From: Gnetum montanum
Taxonomy: Eukaryota > Streptophyta > Gnetopsida > Gnetales > Gnetaceae
Reading direction: 5' to 3'
Assembly (NCBI GenBank): GCA_015680685.1
Contig: MNCI01014357.1
Location: 1 to 39,970 of the forward strand
Length of the DNA: 39,970 nucleotides
The translations under genes were made by a program, and so were the position numbers. Of the stretch, positions 31,706 to 39,970 are shown piece by piece. The notes under the pieces are model-generated. The model was not told the origin of the DNA and searched no databases. It saw only the letters and a list, made by a program, of their open reading frames with translations. Position 1 is the stretch's first letter. Each line of letters begins with the position of its first letter.

Positions 31706-32944
31706 TGAACCTAGAAAGGGGGATGAATAAGTTTTCCAAATCAAAACTTAAACGAACAAAGCACACACACAAATTTATGTGGTTTTCCAAATTGGATACT
31801 CCACACTTGGAGGGTAGATCGTAAGCACACCTCTAGACTTTGTTGCTCTTAAAATGTGGTTGAAGGGTCCACACCTTGTATAGTCTTCAAGCCCCACTCC
31901 AAAGTGTTGTACTACAACACCAATCACTCAACCCTGCAAGGTCCCGTCATGCTTGGAAATGTAGTTTCAAGGCTTCCACAACCTTTATAATCTTGAGCTC
32001 CACACCAAAGTGTTGTTCCGCAACACCAACAACCCAATCCTATAGGATCTCAACAAGATCAAGGAACTCAACCTTGCAAGGCCACAAGAAGAAGAAATAC
32101 AAGGAATGATTGCAACTTAATTTGCTAATCCTTGCACAGTTAAGTACAACACACTTTACAAAGCCAAAATGATTAGACAATGAAGAGCAACAGAGAATTC
32201 AATGATAACAAATGATTATACAATGAATACAATAATGCTTGCACTTTTCCCGATGCACATGAAGTCTTCTTATAGTTTCTATGTTGCTAAATCCTTCTCA
32301 AAAATTGTGCAATGGCTAGCTAACGGTTACTAACTATCTTGGGATATGTCTTTCTCATGCCTAGGATGTTTCTTTGAAATTGGCTTCAAATTTAGGAAGA
32401 CATCTTTGTTTCCTAAAAGATGTCTTTCTAAAGTCTCCATAATCGAAGAGTCTTTGCTCAATCAAAGACGTCTCTTTGCATTTGGTTTGTATTCTATAAA
32501 GATGTCTTTGCCTCATGAAAGATGTCGTTGGCTAGGGAAAGACATCCTGTTGTTTTTAAGACTTCTTTCTGACTTTTCTTTGAGTTCATCCCAAATCTAC
32601 CAAGGCATTTGCAGCTTTCCAAAGACATCTTTCTTCACTTTCTCTTGCATGATGAATGCATCATTCCTTGTCTAGAAACTTGATCTTTCATATGCTTTAA
32701 TGGTGTCCACTTTGCTTGTACAATATCAGGTTCTTGTCCACATTCTTTAGATATTCATTTGAAGACATGTGGATGACCTCCTTCTTTGAGCTCTAGGATA
32801 GTTCATTCCTTGTCCTTTTTAGCTCTTCTTGGTTCCTTGTGTACATATTCCTACAAACACAATAACCATAAAACCATACAAACAACTTTCATCTTCATTT
32901 TGCTTAACATTTTGAGCACACCAAAACACACCAAAAGGTCCACA
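31706..32944 (-). mobile_element. Probable copia-type 3' LTR, minus strand
   Basis: At its right edge the minus strand reads AAAAAAGGGGAGAT then TGTGGACC, a polypurine tract followed by a TG LTR start as in SIRE-like copia elements. At the left edge the plus strand reads TGAACCTAGAAAGGGGGATG, the reverse of the 'CCCCCTTTCTAGGTTCA' LTR end seen in such elements. The body contains a palindromic 12-mer repeated many times. No target duplication is expected, because internal sequence adjoins it on the right. Both edges are judged by motif only. Confidence 0.5.
32344..32632. repeat. Dispersed near-palindromic motif AAAGA[C/T]GTCTTT, about eight copies
   Basis: Copies or variants lie near 32344, 32396, 32417, 32464, 32498, 32518, 32538 and 32621 in both orientations (AAAGATGTCTTT and AAAGACATCTTT). 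Spacing is irregular (about 20-85 bp), so it is not a simple tandem repeat. Confidence 0.85.
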
Positions 32945-32958
32945 ATCTCCCCTTTTTT
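32945..32958 (-). promoter_or_regulatory. Polypurine tract of the copia-like element
   Basis: AAAAAAGGGGAGAT on the minus strand, preceded by GAACATCACC, resembles the 'CATCATCAAAAAGGGGGAGAT' phrase common before LTRs of SIRE-like copia elements. Confidence 0.55.
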
Positions 32959-33789
32959 GGTGATGTTCAAAACTTAAGAAAATGGCTTAGTCATCATACA
33001 AATATAACCATACTACTCTTCTCCTTTTGAACAACAATAAAAAGGATAATGTGCACAACTTGGGTAGAAAAAAAAACAATAAAATATGGAGAGCCAAGTA
33101 TCACTCATAATCCTAAAAAGATATAGGAAGAATGTATTTATTAGATCCATGAATAGGTGCCCCAAATTTGGCAAGAGCAGAACAAACCTTTCAAGTGAAA
33201 TTTAATTTTGAAGTAAAGGCTTAAGCAACCTATCTTTAAAACAATAAGACATTAGTAGTGCAAGGTGCTTGGAATTTAGATAAACTTCATTTTTATACAA
33301 CATGGGCATAACTCCATTATAAGGTAAATATAGCCATACAACTTCACAATGGAAAACCATTGATGTCAAATGCATCCCAAAGAGTAATCATGTTATTACT
33401 CACAATGTAGTGAAAATTGAGAACTACTCTTTTGAGGTCAAAACAAGGAGCTACAATTAATTCAATAAGAACCATCAACATTCAATTTTAAAGGTCAAAT
33501 CTATTACTGAGACATGCATACTCCAATGTTTATTCAAGGTAATGCAACATCCAAAACCATTAATCAATAATAAAACATGATGATAAATATACATGCATGA
33601 ACTTCCTAAAATTCTCTCCTACTGTAAATATGATCACGTAAAAATAGTTAGTAAATACAAATTATCAAATATAGAGCAAGAATATTACAAGTGTTGCCAC
33701 ACATATATCAAGAATTGATCCAAGTTTTTCAACCAATATTTAAGCTTGAAGAGAAGTGTGAACGCTGACAAGCAAGTAATATGTTTTCA
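32959..33789. other. Unrecognised region, possibly copia internal debris
   Basis: No coding motif recognised on either strand between the copia polypurine tract and the LINE fragment. Confidence 0.45.
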
Positions 33790-34525
33790 AAATAAATTAG
33801 AATGGAATTTTCCACTACACCCTACTGAACCAATCCTTTGCATGTGCCTCTAGAACTCAACACAATAGGATAACTACTTTAGAAAAAAAATCCCTTGATC
33901 AATTTGTGATGAGCTTGTCCTATCAAAAGATCTTCCACCAAAATGTTTGCTTCCCCAAATTCCTAGTGTCTAAGTGACTGAAGTAAAAGCCATCTTCTCC
34001 TAATGGTTTTTTGTATCTCCAAGGTGCTAGTCAAGCTAGTCTACAAATTAGGATAGCACATTTAAAGACAATTGATCCAAGGTTTGTTTGCCAAGGAGCA
34101 AACCTCCCCAACCAGCTTAGCAACCAAAATGCAAGCCTGCCTCCTAAAATCCCGAAGCTCACAACCACCTACATTAACTGGGATAGCCAAGTTATCCCAA
34201 GCAATCAAATAAAATCAATGATACTCCTCTCTACTAGATTAAAGAAAATTCCTCATAATCTGATTAACTTGGGATACAAATTGGGCTAAGGGATTGAAAA
34301 CCAATGTACTATAAATGGGAATGCTTGAGAGGACAAATTTAGCCAAAGTCAACTTAGTTGTAGAAGATAGAAACATACCTCTTTAAGAGGCCAACTTCTT
34401 CTACATCTTTCCCAACACTTCCTCCCAACTATTAGTTGATTTTTGTCTACAAAATAAAGGCTACCCTAGATAGGTAGTTCGGAGTGAGCCAATAGGACAC
34501 CCAAAATACATGTTCTAGCTTTCTA
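33790..34525 (-). mobile_element. L1-type LINE fragment, C-terminal end of reverse transcriptase
   Basis: Minus-strand translation in shifting frames gives FCRQKSTNSWEEVLGKM (about 34460-34410), LASLKR then LSSTTKLTLAKFVLSSIPIY (about 34385-34320), VNQIMRNFL (about 34275), AWDNLAIPVNVGGCELRDFR (about 34210-34140) and ACILVAKLVGEV. Plant L1 elements have 'YLGiPL....W..v..ki.kklasWk...LS.agrltLiksVLsslPiY' and 'vaWdklc.PK..GGLgiRdl...N.alL.Kw.wr'. Only this 3' part remains, with several stops. Confidence 0.85.
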
Positions 34526-34981
34526 ATAAATCTAGAATCAGTTAAAAATGCTACAATCAAAATAGTGAATGTCCATAATTCTAACTATTGAACTTCCAGA
34601 AATGAGTAAATAATGATGAATGATGTTGATGAATTGATGAAAAAATAAATAAATTTTTGTTAAAATTGTATTAATGATTCCATGATATAAATTTCTAGGA
34701 TATGCCTTAGATATATATGTGATAAGTGAGGCAAAGTTTACCAAAAATAATATAATATAGTTCTAATGAACCTTTAAAATTATATATATATATATATCAA
34801 TTGGGACCAAAATAACATTACAACTGCCCATCAATCTAGAAATTTCTTATATTTTATTAAAATAAACTCCTATTATATAATAAAAATAAAAAATTAGTGT
34901 CTTCTATTCTAAAAAAGTTAGGATTGGTAATTTTGATTTTTTGCACATAAAATACCATAGGGTATTCACTACCTAATGAGG
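34526..34981. other. Unrecognised spacer with a (TA)n tract
   Basis: No gene recognised. A TA microsatellite lies at 34781-34797, and the left target-duplication copy of the next SINE is at 34969-34981. Confidence 0.55.
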
Positions 34982-35130
34982 GGGTGTTGGAATGAAAAAT
35001 AAGTAAAACATAGGTACACCTCAAGATATATATAGTCCAATTAAAAATTTTATATAACTCAACCTTGCCCACTAGAATTGAACTCATGACTTAGAGCTTC
35101 AAAAGTAGGCTAACACATCATTGTTATTGT
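34982..35130 (-). mobile_element. tRNA-derived SINE, minus strand, 13-bp target duplication
   Basis: About 149 bp. The tail (GGTGTTGGAATG) is on the left and the head (AGGCTAACACATCATTG) on the right, with CTAGAATTGAACTCATGAC as the reverse of box B. CTACCTAATGAGG is repeated perfectly at 34969-34981 and 35131-35143. Box A has lost several bases relative to the other copies. Confidence 0.87.
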
Positions 35131-35354
35131 CTACCTAATGAGGTCATAGTTTTCTCAAGAAAAAGAAAATTTATGTCAATTAGTTTCATAATCATTTCTT
35201 GGATACTGCATTAACAAAGTATATTACTTGTGCACTTCAAGCCTACATATCTCTAACTTGATTTTTTAAAATTTTTGCAAGGATAACATAGAATAACCCA
35301 TAACCTAACCAAGGCTAAGGAGGTGTTGCCTACTACCAAGTGAGATATGTAATA

Positions 35355-35460
35355 TACAACTTGTTACCTAGTGGTAAGGATCTTAACTTAGTAATCCTAG
35401 GGTATAGGTTCAATTCTATTGAATAACATTGAGTTATAAATTTCAAAAAAAAAAAAAAAT
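35355..35460 (+). mobile_element. SINE-like unit with poly(A) tail
   Basis: TTACCTAGTGGTAAGGATC (box A-like) and GGTTCAATTCT (box B, close to the GGTTCRANNCC consensus) followed by GAGTTATAAATTTC and a run of about 14 A. The head matches the SINE family, but the tail is truncated and ends in poly(A) instead of CCAACA, so it may be a subfamily or a different SINE. Confidence 0.65.
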
Positions 35461-36704
35461 CATAAAGGGAATTCTAAAACTGCTCTAATAGATCCCAAAG
35501 GTCCAATTGTATTATAACACGTCATGGTATCTCTATGACAAATAATAATAATAATTTAAAATCTTAGTACTTGTAAATACAATCATAAGATAGTCAATAG
35601 TAAACAAGCTAGAAACCAATAAACTAGTACACCATTACGCATGATTAATAATAAAGAAAACCATGCAAAACACATAATAAACTTAGAGGTCAAGTCTATT
35701 AACGTCCCAAACACACTAGATACAAACTACATATGTTGATATCATAACAAAATGCAAGCTAGGTAAAGGTGTCATGAGGTTCCACAACACATAGCCATAT
35801 GAACCACCTCCATTGTCTATAAGAGAAACGAAGTACTAAGTTATGTCAAATCTAAATCAAATCAAGTTATCTATCACCACACTTGAGTAACTTGTAAATG
35901 TATAGAAAATTATTAGGAAAATACCTTGAGTAGAAATCAATCATGTGTATTACCTAGTACAAATTATGGAATAAGGTACATGATATGTCACCTTGGAGAT
36001 GCAACATCCTAAACAAATATATTAATATGCAAACTATCCAAATATATTAACATGACGTCTAAGCATCTTCATTAAACAAATTTGTCAACTTCTAGGTACA
36101 TTTAACTACAACTTCATCTAAGTTTTTATACATATTTTCTTGCTAATATTTTACAATTTCTTATAAAGCCATCCAAATACAGGTTGAATATTTTTTGATT
36201 CTTAAACAATAATCAATCTATAAATATACCATATCTCAAAAAATCATTTATGAAAATCAACTTCATATTGCCTCAAACCATAACATAATAGCATTCAAGG
36301 TTTTCTTCCATAAGAATTTTATTTAACCATGTGAACCAAGAATATACATAAACACTAATAACAATATTATTGCTGTTCTAAATTTTTGTTTTTTTCATTT
36401 TGCATGATGCCATTCATGCAGCAATGCACGAAGTCTAATACAAATTTGATCCCTTGATAATAATCTTACCCTATACTGAATAAACTCATACATCTTCAAG
36501 CTTGTCAATTTCATTTTATTTGGTTCACAACTTCTTTCTTGATTTTGTAGAATTACATAGCTAAAGATGTATTTGGGCACATATAAATAGACACAGAACC
36601 AGAAATGAAAACTTGATAAAACTTAAAATACATATAATTTGGGCACCCTCTGCAGGTTTCTGTACCACGGATCTTTTGGGAAAATGAGTACAACGTTAAA
36701 ATAG
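35461..36704. other. Unrecognised region
   Basis: No gene or repeat recognised. Short frames here have no family resemblance. Confidence 0.5.
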
Positions 36705-36710
36705 TTTATT
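36705..36710 (-). terminator. Candidate polyadenylation signal of the broken membrane-protein gene
   Basis: AATAAA on the minus strand, about 104 bases beyond the TAG stop at 36814-36816. Position and strand fit the gene. No cleavage-site evidence is available. Confidence 0.45.
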
Positions 36711-36813
36711 AGAAAAGCAAAAACAGACTCTGTGTCTCCCATGAAGCTGTACATTGTGCACGTAAATGTTTAGGAGCAGAAATACAAACAACAGTTGTTA
36801 AGTAAATGTGGGT

Positions 36814-37759
36814 CTACCTAGCTCTGTCCAGTCTCCCTACAATGAACTGGATCCCTCTGGGACTTTGATGCGTTCTGTAATAGTTTACCATGTGGCCACG
36901 TTGCCTACTATAATTAATCCAAAGAACAATGGACAACAAAATTGCTGTGCCCACATATGTCAAACCAACGTACATCCACTGCAGCTGTTTCCGAAGGTCA
37001 GGGCAGTACTCTCTGGTTATGTTTGTAAACACAATTCTCACAAATGTACAGTCCTTGAGATCTATCAGAAATGGAGCATATTTATACAAGCCATAGATCA
37101 TCCAGCCTGCCACAGCTACTTCATCATATAAAGCAGGAGTCATTCTTCCAATTGTGATACAATTACCACATGACGCAACAGAGCAGGTATAGCTCTTCCA
37201 CACCTGACAAAAACAATTGGTAAGATCTATGGACTGTATATATATTCAACAACGGTTAAGACTCAAAAGCTCAATGTTCATCTCGGAGAGGGACAACTAG
37301 TGGATAAACATAGGCCTAACCTCTTTTCAAGTGGCTCTGCCCAGATTAACTTGAAAAACAAGAACTTTACCATCACTCGGATTCAGGTCAACAGGTTACT
37401 TGAAAATTATGCACAGGCAAAACAATTACTTACTGACCTCAGAAGCATCTTCAAGGCTGCCTTCCAGCGGTGCAATTTGTGTATTTCAACTCAGATGTAT
37501 AAGGATTGCAGAGAAAAGGCATTGATGGTCAAGATTGATTGTAGCCAGTAATGCCTGATCCAGCCTAGTTGGAATTAAAAATAAAATCTACAAGAGCGTT
37601 TATTACGTTCACCACTGCGTTAGTGACTTGTTTGCTCTGGATTAAAGATTGTTTAGCAGTATCAACATCTACACAGGGCAGAATATCATCCAGGGAGGTA
37701 TGTGCATGAGGATGTGCAACCCATTGTTCCATGGAAACACATGTATCAGCAATGGCACT
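36814..37759 (-). pseudogene. Plant plasma-membrane protein (At2g12400-like family), last two exons, broken
   Basis: Two exons on the minus strand. The final exon (37203-36814) is fully open: it begins VWKSYTC, has SCGNCITIGRMTPALYDEV, then APFLIDLKDCTFVR, NITREYCPDLRKQLQ, one membrane segment (about residues 77-97, WMYVGLTYVGTAILLSIVLW) and a basic tail. The upstream exon (about 37757-37438) reads IADTCVSMEQWVAHPHAHTS, LDDILPCVD, NAVVNVINA, then MPFLCNPYTSELKYTNCTAG. The 234-bp intron (37437-37204) has GT at 37437-37436 (GAG|GTCAGT) and ends TTTTTGTCAG, joining in phase 0. Damage: TAG at 37567-37565, TGA at 37531-37529 (in NQS*PSMP, where the family has Gly), and a frameshift near 37464. The intron shows it is not a processed copy. 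Exons encoding the N-terminal membrane segments were not found. The family is a plant-specific, multi-pass plasma-membrane protein of unknown biochemical role; the match is from memory. Confidence 0.88.
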
Positions 37760-38690
37760 GGTTCACAGACAAACCAATAGCAAATAAGCTGCTGATATAT
37801 TCTCTAAGACAAGGAAATGCATTTGAAAATGAATGCATAAAACTGTGTTTTTAAACTTTTTCAATCACACCAAATCGTTATAGGTACCGTCTGGCACACA
37901 TTTAAACTTTAAAAAAGCAAATGATAATTTAAAAAGAAAACGATTGATCATAGATAGCCCTTAAAATTTAACTTGACTTGCAAACCGTCCACAAGCCAAT
38001 TGAGGTGAACCTCACTGGCAAGCATCAAAACAATGATACATGGTAAGTTGAACCTACATTAAAACGATACAATTCTGATGCACTGTTGCTATAGACACTT
38101 TTATTTTGGATGATCAAAATTATGTTGAAACAGATAATGTACTGGCAATGAAAATAAAAATGGACAGCTAACAAATACTTTGTACATAAAGTATTCAATT
38201 TGGGATGCATGTGCTAAGATGTTTTTACCCAAAAATTACTTTTGCATTTCTTAGTAAATTTATAAAGCACATTGGCAAAGTTATAGAACAGAGTTGGTTA
38301 AGAACAAAACAGCTGATTGAGACTAACCTAAATGCTTACACTGTAGTCCGTCATAGTTTCATTTGAAAAGACAGACTTATACATGGTCAAATGGAAAAGC
38401 CTTTCCCAGCTCTTTAAAGAGTTCTTTTAAATCATAGACGTTGCATACAAATGTGTTCTCAAGCAGTCAATGTGATGTAGCTTATTAATAAGGCTTTTAA
38501 CTTGCACAAGTCACAGATTCAATCTCTCTAACACATCAGACTAAGATATAGTCTACATCGGGTCATAGCACATCAATGGGATAAAGACAAAGACTGATAT
38601 TTTTTAAGTGTTTTAAAATATTAATGAATGCTTATTTTGAATTGCCATGTTACAAGTTGCATTTTCAATTCTAATGTGTTAAGTTAAATT
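37760..38690. other. Upstream of the broken gene: no earlier exon recognised
   Basis: A splice-acceptor-like ACCAG (37763-37759) precedes the exon, so intron sequence is expected here, but no upstream exon was recognised on the minus strand before the LINE at 38691. A weak SINE-like trace (AGATTCAATCTCTC near 38515) is present. Confidence 0.45.
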
Positions 38691-39970
38691 ATGCTAGAGC
38701 TATCTAAAAGCAATAAACAAAACCAAGTTTTCTCCAATAAATTTTTAAGGTTTTATAGTCATGTCATCCGATCCAAGTTTGAAGATATTTCTTTTGAGCT
38801 TTCTAATTTTCCTTGGAGCCAGGTTCAACCTTTTGAGTTTATAACTCTACTAGGCATTCCTTTTTGTCACTTAGCTTCTACCAGTATTTTTTGGGAGATA
38901 GTTCTTCACAAAGTTCATCAGAAAATCAGTAAGTGGGTTGGAAAACCATTATCTTTAGCAGGAAGATCTATTATTGCTTCTAGAATTTTGCAGTCTACTC
39001 ATATTTATTATTCTTTATTTACGGCTCCTTCTAAAAGATCATATGAGTAGTTAGCACAATTGATTAAAACCTTTTTTTTTTGGAGAAACAATGATGCTCT
39101 TCATTACTTTCCTCAAGTTAATTAGGAATTTTGTACTCTTGACAAAAATGTTCGTGGTTTAGGTTTTGGTTTTCCTTTAGCTTATCATCAAGAAATATTG
39201 CTTGCTGCCAAATAGATTTTATGAGCTTTACAAGTTGTCCAAATAATTCAAAAATTTCATTTAATACTCATTGGAGAATTTGAGTTATTCTTCTACCAAA
39301 ATTAAAACTGGATGATCAATTGTGCTTCACTAGATTTGGGCAACATGGCAACAGATTAGTTCTTATCTACAATGGCACCCTTCCGAACATTCATGGGATA
39401 CCATTAAATGGATGTTTGTCTAATGGGCACCTTCTCGTGGAAATATTGGTACTTTAGCTTCTTATGATTTTCACTTGAAAAGGATTAAATTTAATCATAA
39501 AAAAAATTTGCATACCACAGATTTTTTCTCTTACACAGCCATCTCGTGTCATTAGAATGGGAAGAGTTTTCAAGATAAATTCAATTTAACTAAAACAAAT
39601 AAGGCATCCTATTCAAATTCTTCATGACAAGTGTTTGGAAGTTCTCTTGGGATCTTCTTGTCAATTTCCATCTTATTTTTGAGATAACCGGATTTGGCCT
39701 AATGATGTTAAAATAATGAATTTATCTATTCCTAAAGTTCAACAGTGGTTTGATAGAGAGAAAGCTCTTTTTAAAATCCTTAATCATAGATGGAATACTC
39801 AAGATATTAAGAATGATTTGATACAAAGGTTTAAGAGCTTATGGAAACTTAGAGTTTAGTTGAAAGTGCAAGTTTTTGCTTGGTTGTAATTACATAGAGG
39901 TCATCCTATTGGACATTGATTACAACTCTGAGTTTTGATAATCTAATTTGTCTAGTTTGCTGTCATGAAG
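38691..39970 (+). mobile_element. L1-type LINE, reverse transcriptase C-terminal part to zf-RVT-like end, cut by window edge
   Basis: The open part (38691-39050) contains FITLLGIPFCHL, ISKWVGKPLSLAGRSIIASR and STHIYYSLFTAPSK, matching the plant L1 'fkYLGIPfg...i..kls.W..r.LSlAGRi.lvksvl.s..iYy......P'. It continues with interruptions as FFFWRNNDALHYFPQVN, NVRGLGFGFPLAYHQEILLAAK, and near 39840-39910 the zf-RVT-like end LWKLRV, a stop, LKVQVFAWL. The upstream catalytic reverse transcriptase and endonuclease are missing (5' truncation at about 38690). Dead, with many stops. Confidence 0.87.

Noticed and set aside
31876-32109. 77-codon plus-strand frame with repeated CCAACAC-type phrases
   Set aside because: It lies within the copia-like LTR on the opposite strand; the repeated phrase is LTR sequence, not protein repeats.
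36808-37131. 107-codon plus-strand open frame
   Set aside because: Antisense shadow of the last exon of the same pseudogene.
37300-37551. 83-codon plus-strand open frame
   Set aside because: It is antisense to the intron and upstream exon of the membrane-protein pseudogene, whose minus-strand reading matches the family.
38476-38550. SINE-like trace with AGATTCAATCTCTC
   Set aside because: Box A is not recognisable and no tail or target duplication is present.

Overview
This window is nuclear DNA of a seed plant: AT-rich, almost gene-free, and packed with old nested retrotransposons (Ty3/gypsy, Ty1/copia, LINE, tRNA-derived SINE) riddled with stops and frameshifts. Very old, undeleted repeats in a gene-poor setting would suit a large gymnosperm-type genome, but the sequence alone does not settle the species. 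No prokaryotic gene, operon, rRNA, CRISPR array or intact host gene was found. A 397-base assembly gap lies at 10522-10918.

Layout. 1-1992: unrecognised DNA and a weak coding remnant on the minus strand. 2020-3095: 3' half of an RTE-type LINE reverse transcriptase. 3512-7118: a tRNA-derived SINE family, including a cluster at 6283-7118. 7131-9051: LTR-like DNA with a TATA box, a (GT)n tract and two tandem-repeat blocks. 9052-9883: solo LTR with target duplication CATAT. 11179-12800: Ty1/copia reverse transcriptase/RNase H remnant, minus strand. 12848-17356: 3' part of a gypsy element (uncharacterised ORF copy A, polypurine region, 3' LTR), interrupted by an unrelated solo LTR at 15477-16081 with target duplication CTATT.

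19264-28800 is the best-defined object: a gypsy element with both LTRs (961 and 884 bp) flanked by the perfect 5-bp duplication AACAT. Its primer-binding site looks like a decayed tRNA-Asp site, as in Athila/Tat elements. It carries relics of gag, protease and the start of reverse transcriptase. The rest of pol is missing and is replaced by two half-copies of the extra ORF in opposite orientation that overlap by about 350 bp.

28801-39970: unrecognised DNA, a copia-like LTR on the minus strand with a repeated palindromic motif (31706-32944), an L1-type LINE fragment on the minus strand (33790-34525), a SINE with a 13-bp target duplication (34982-35130), another SINE-like unit (35355-35460), a broken host gene on the minus strand (36814-37759), and a second L1-type LINE running off the right edge (38691-39970). 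The broken host gene is the only single-copy-type gene here: the last two exons of a plant plasma-membrane protein family (Arabidopsis At2g12400-like), with the intron kept but two nonsense codons and one frameshift.

The most novel item is the extra retrotransposon ORF, present in three diverged copies, with a conserved N-terminal start, a possible plant transposon-protein domain and a coiled-coil C-terminus.
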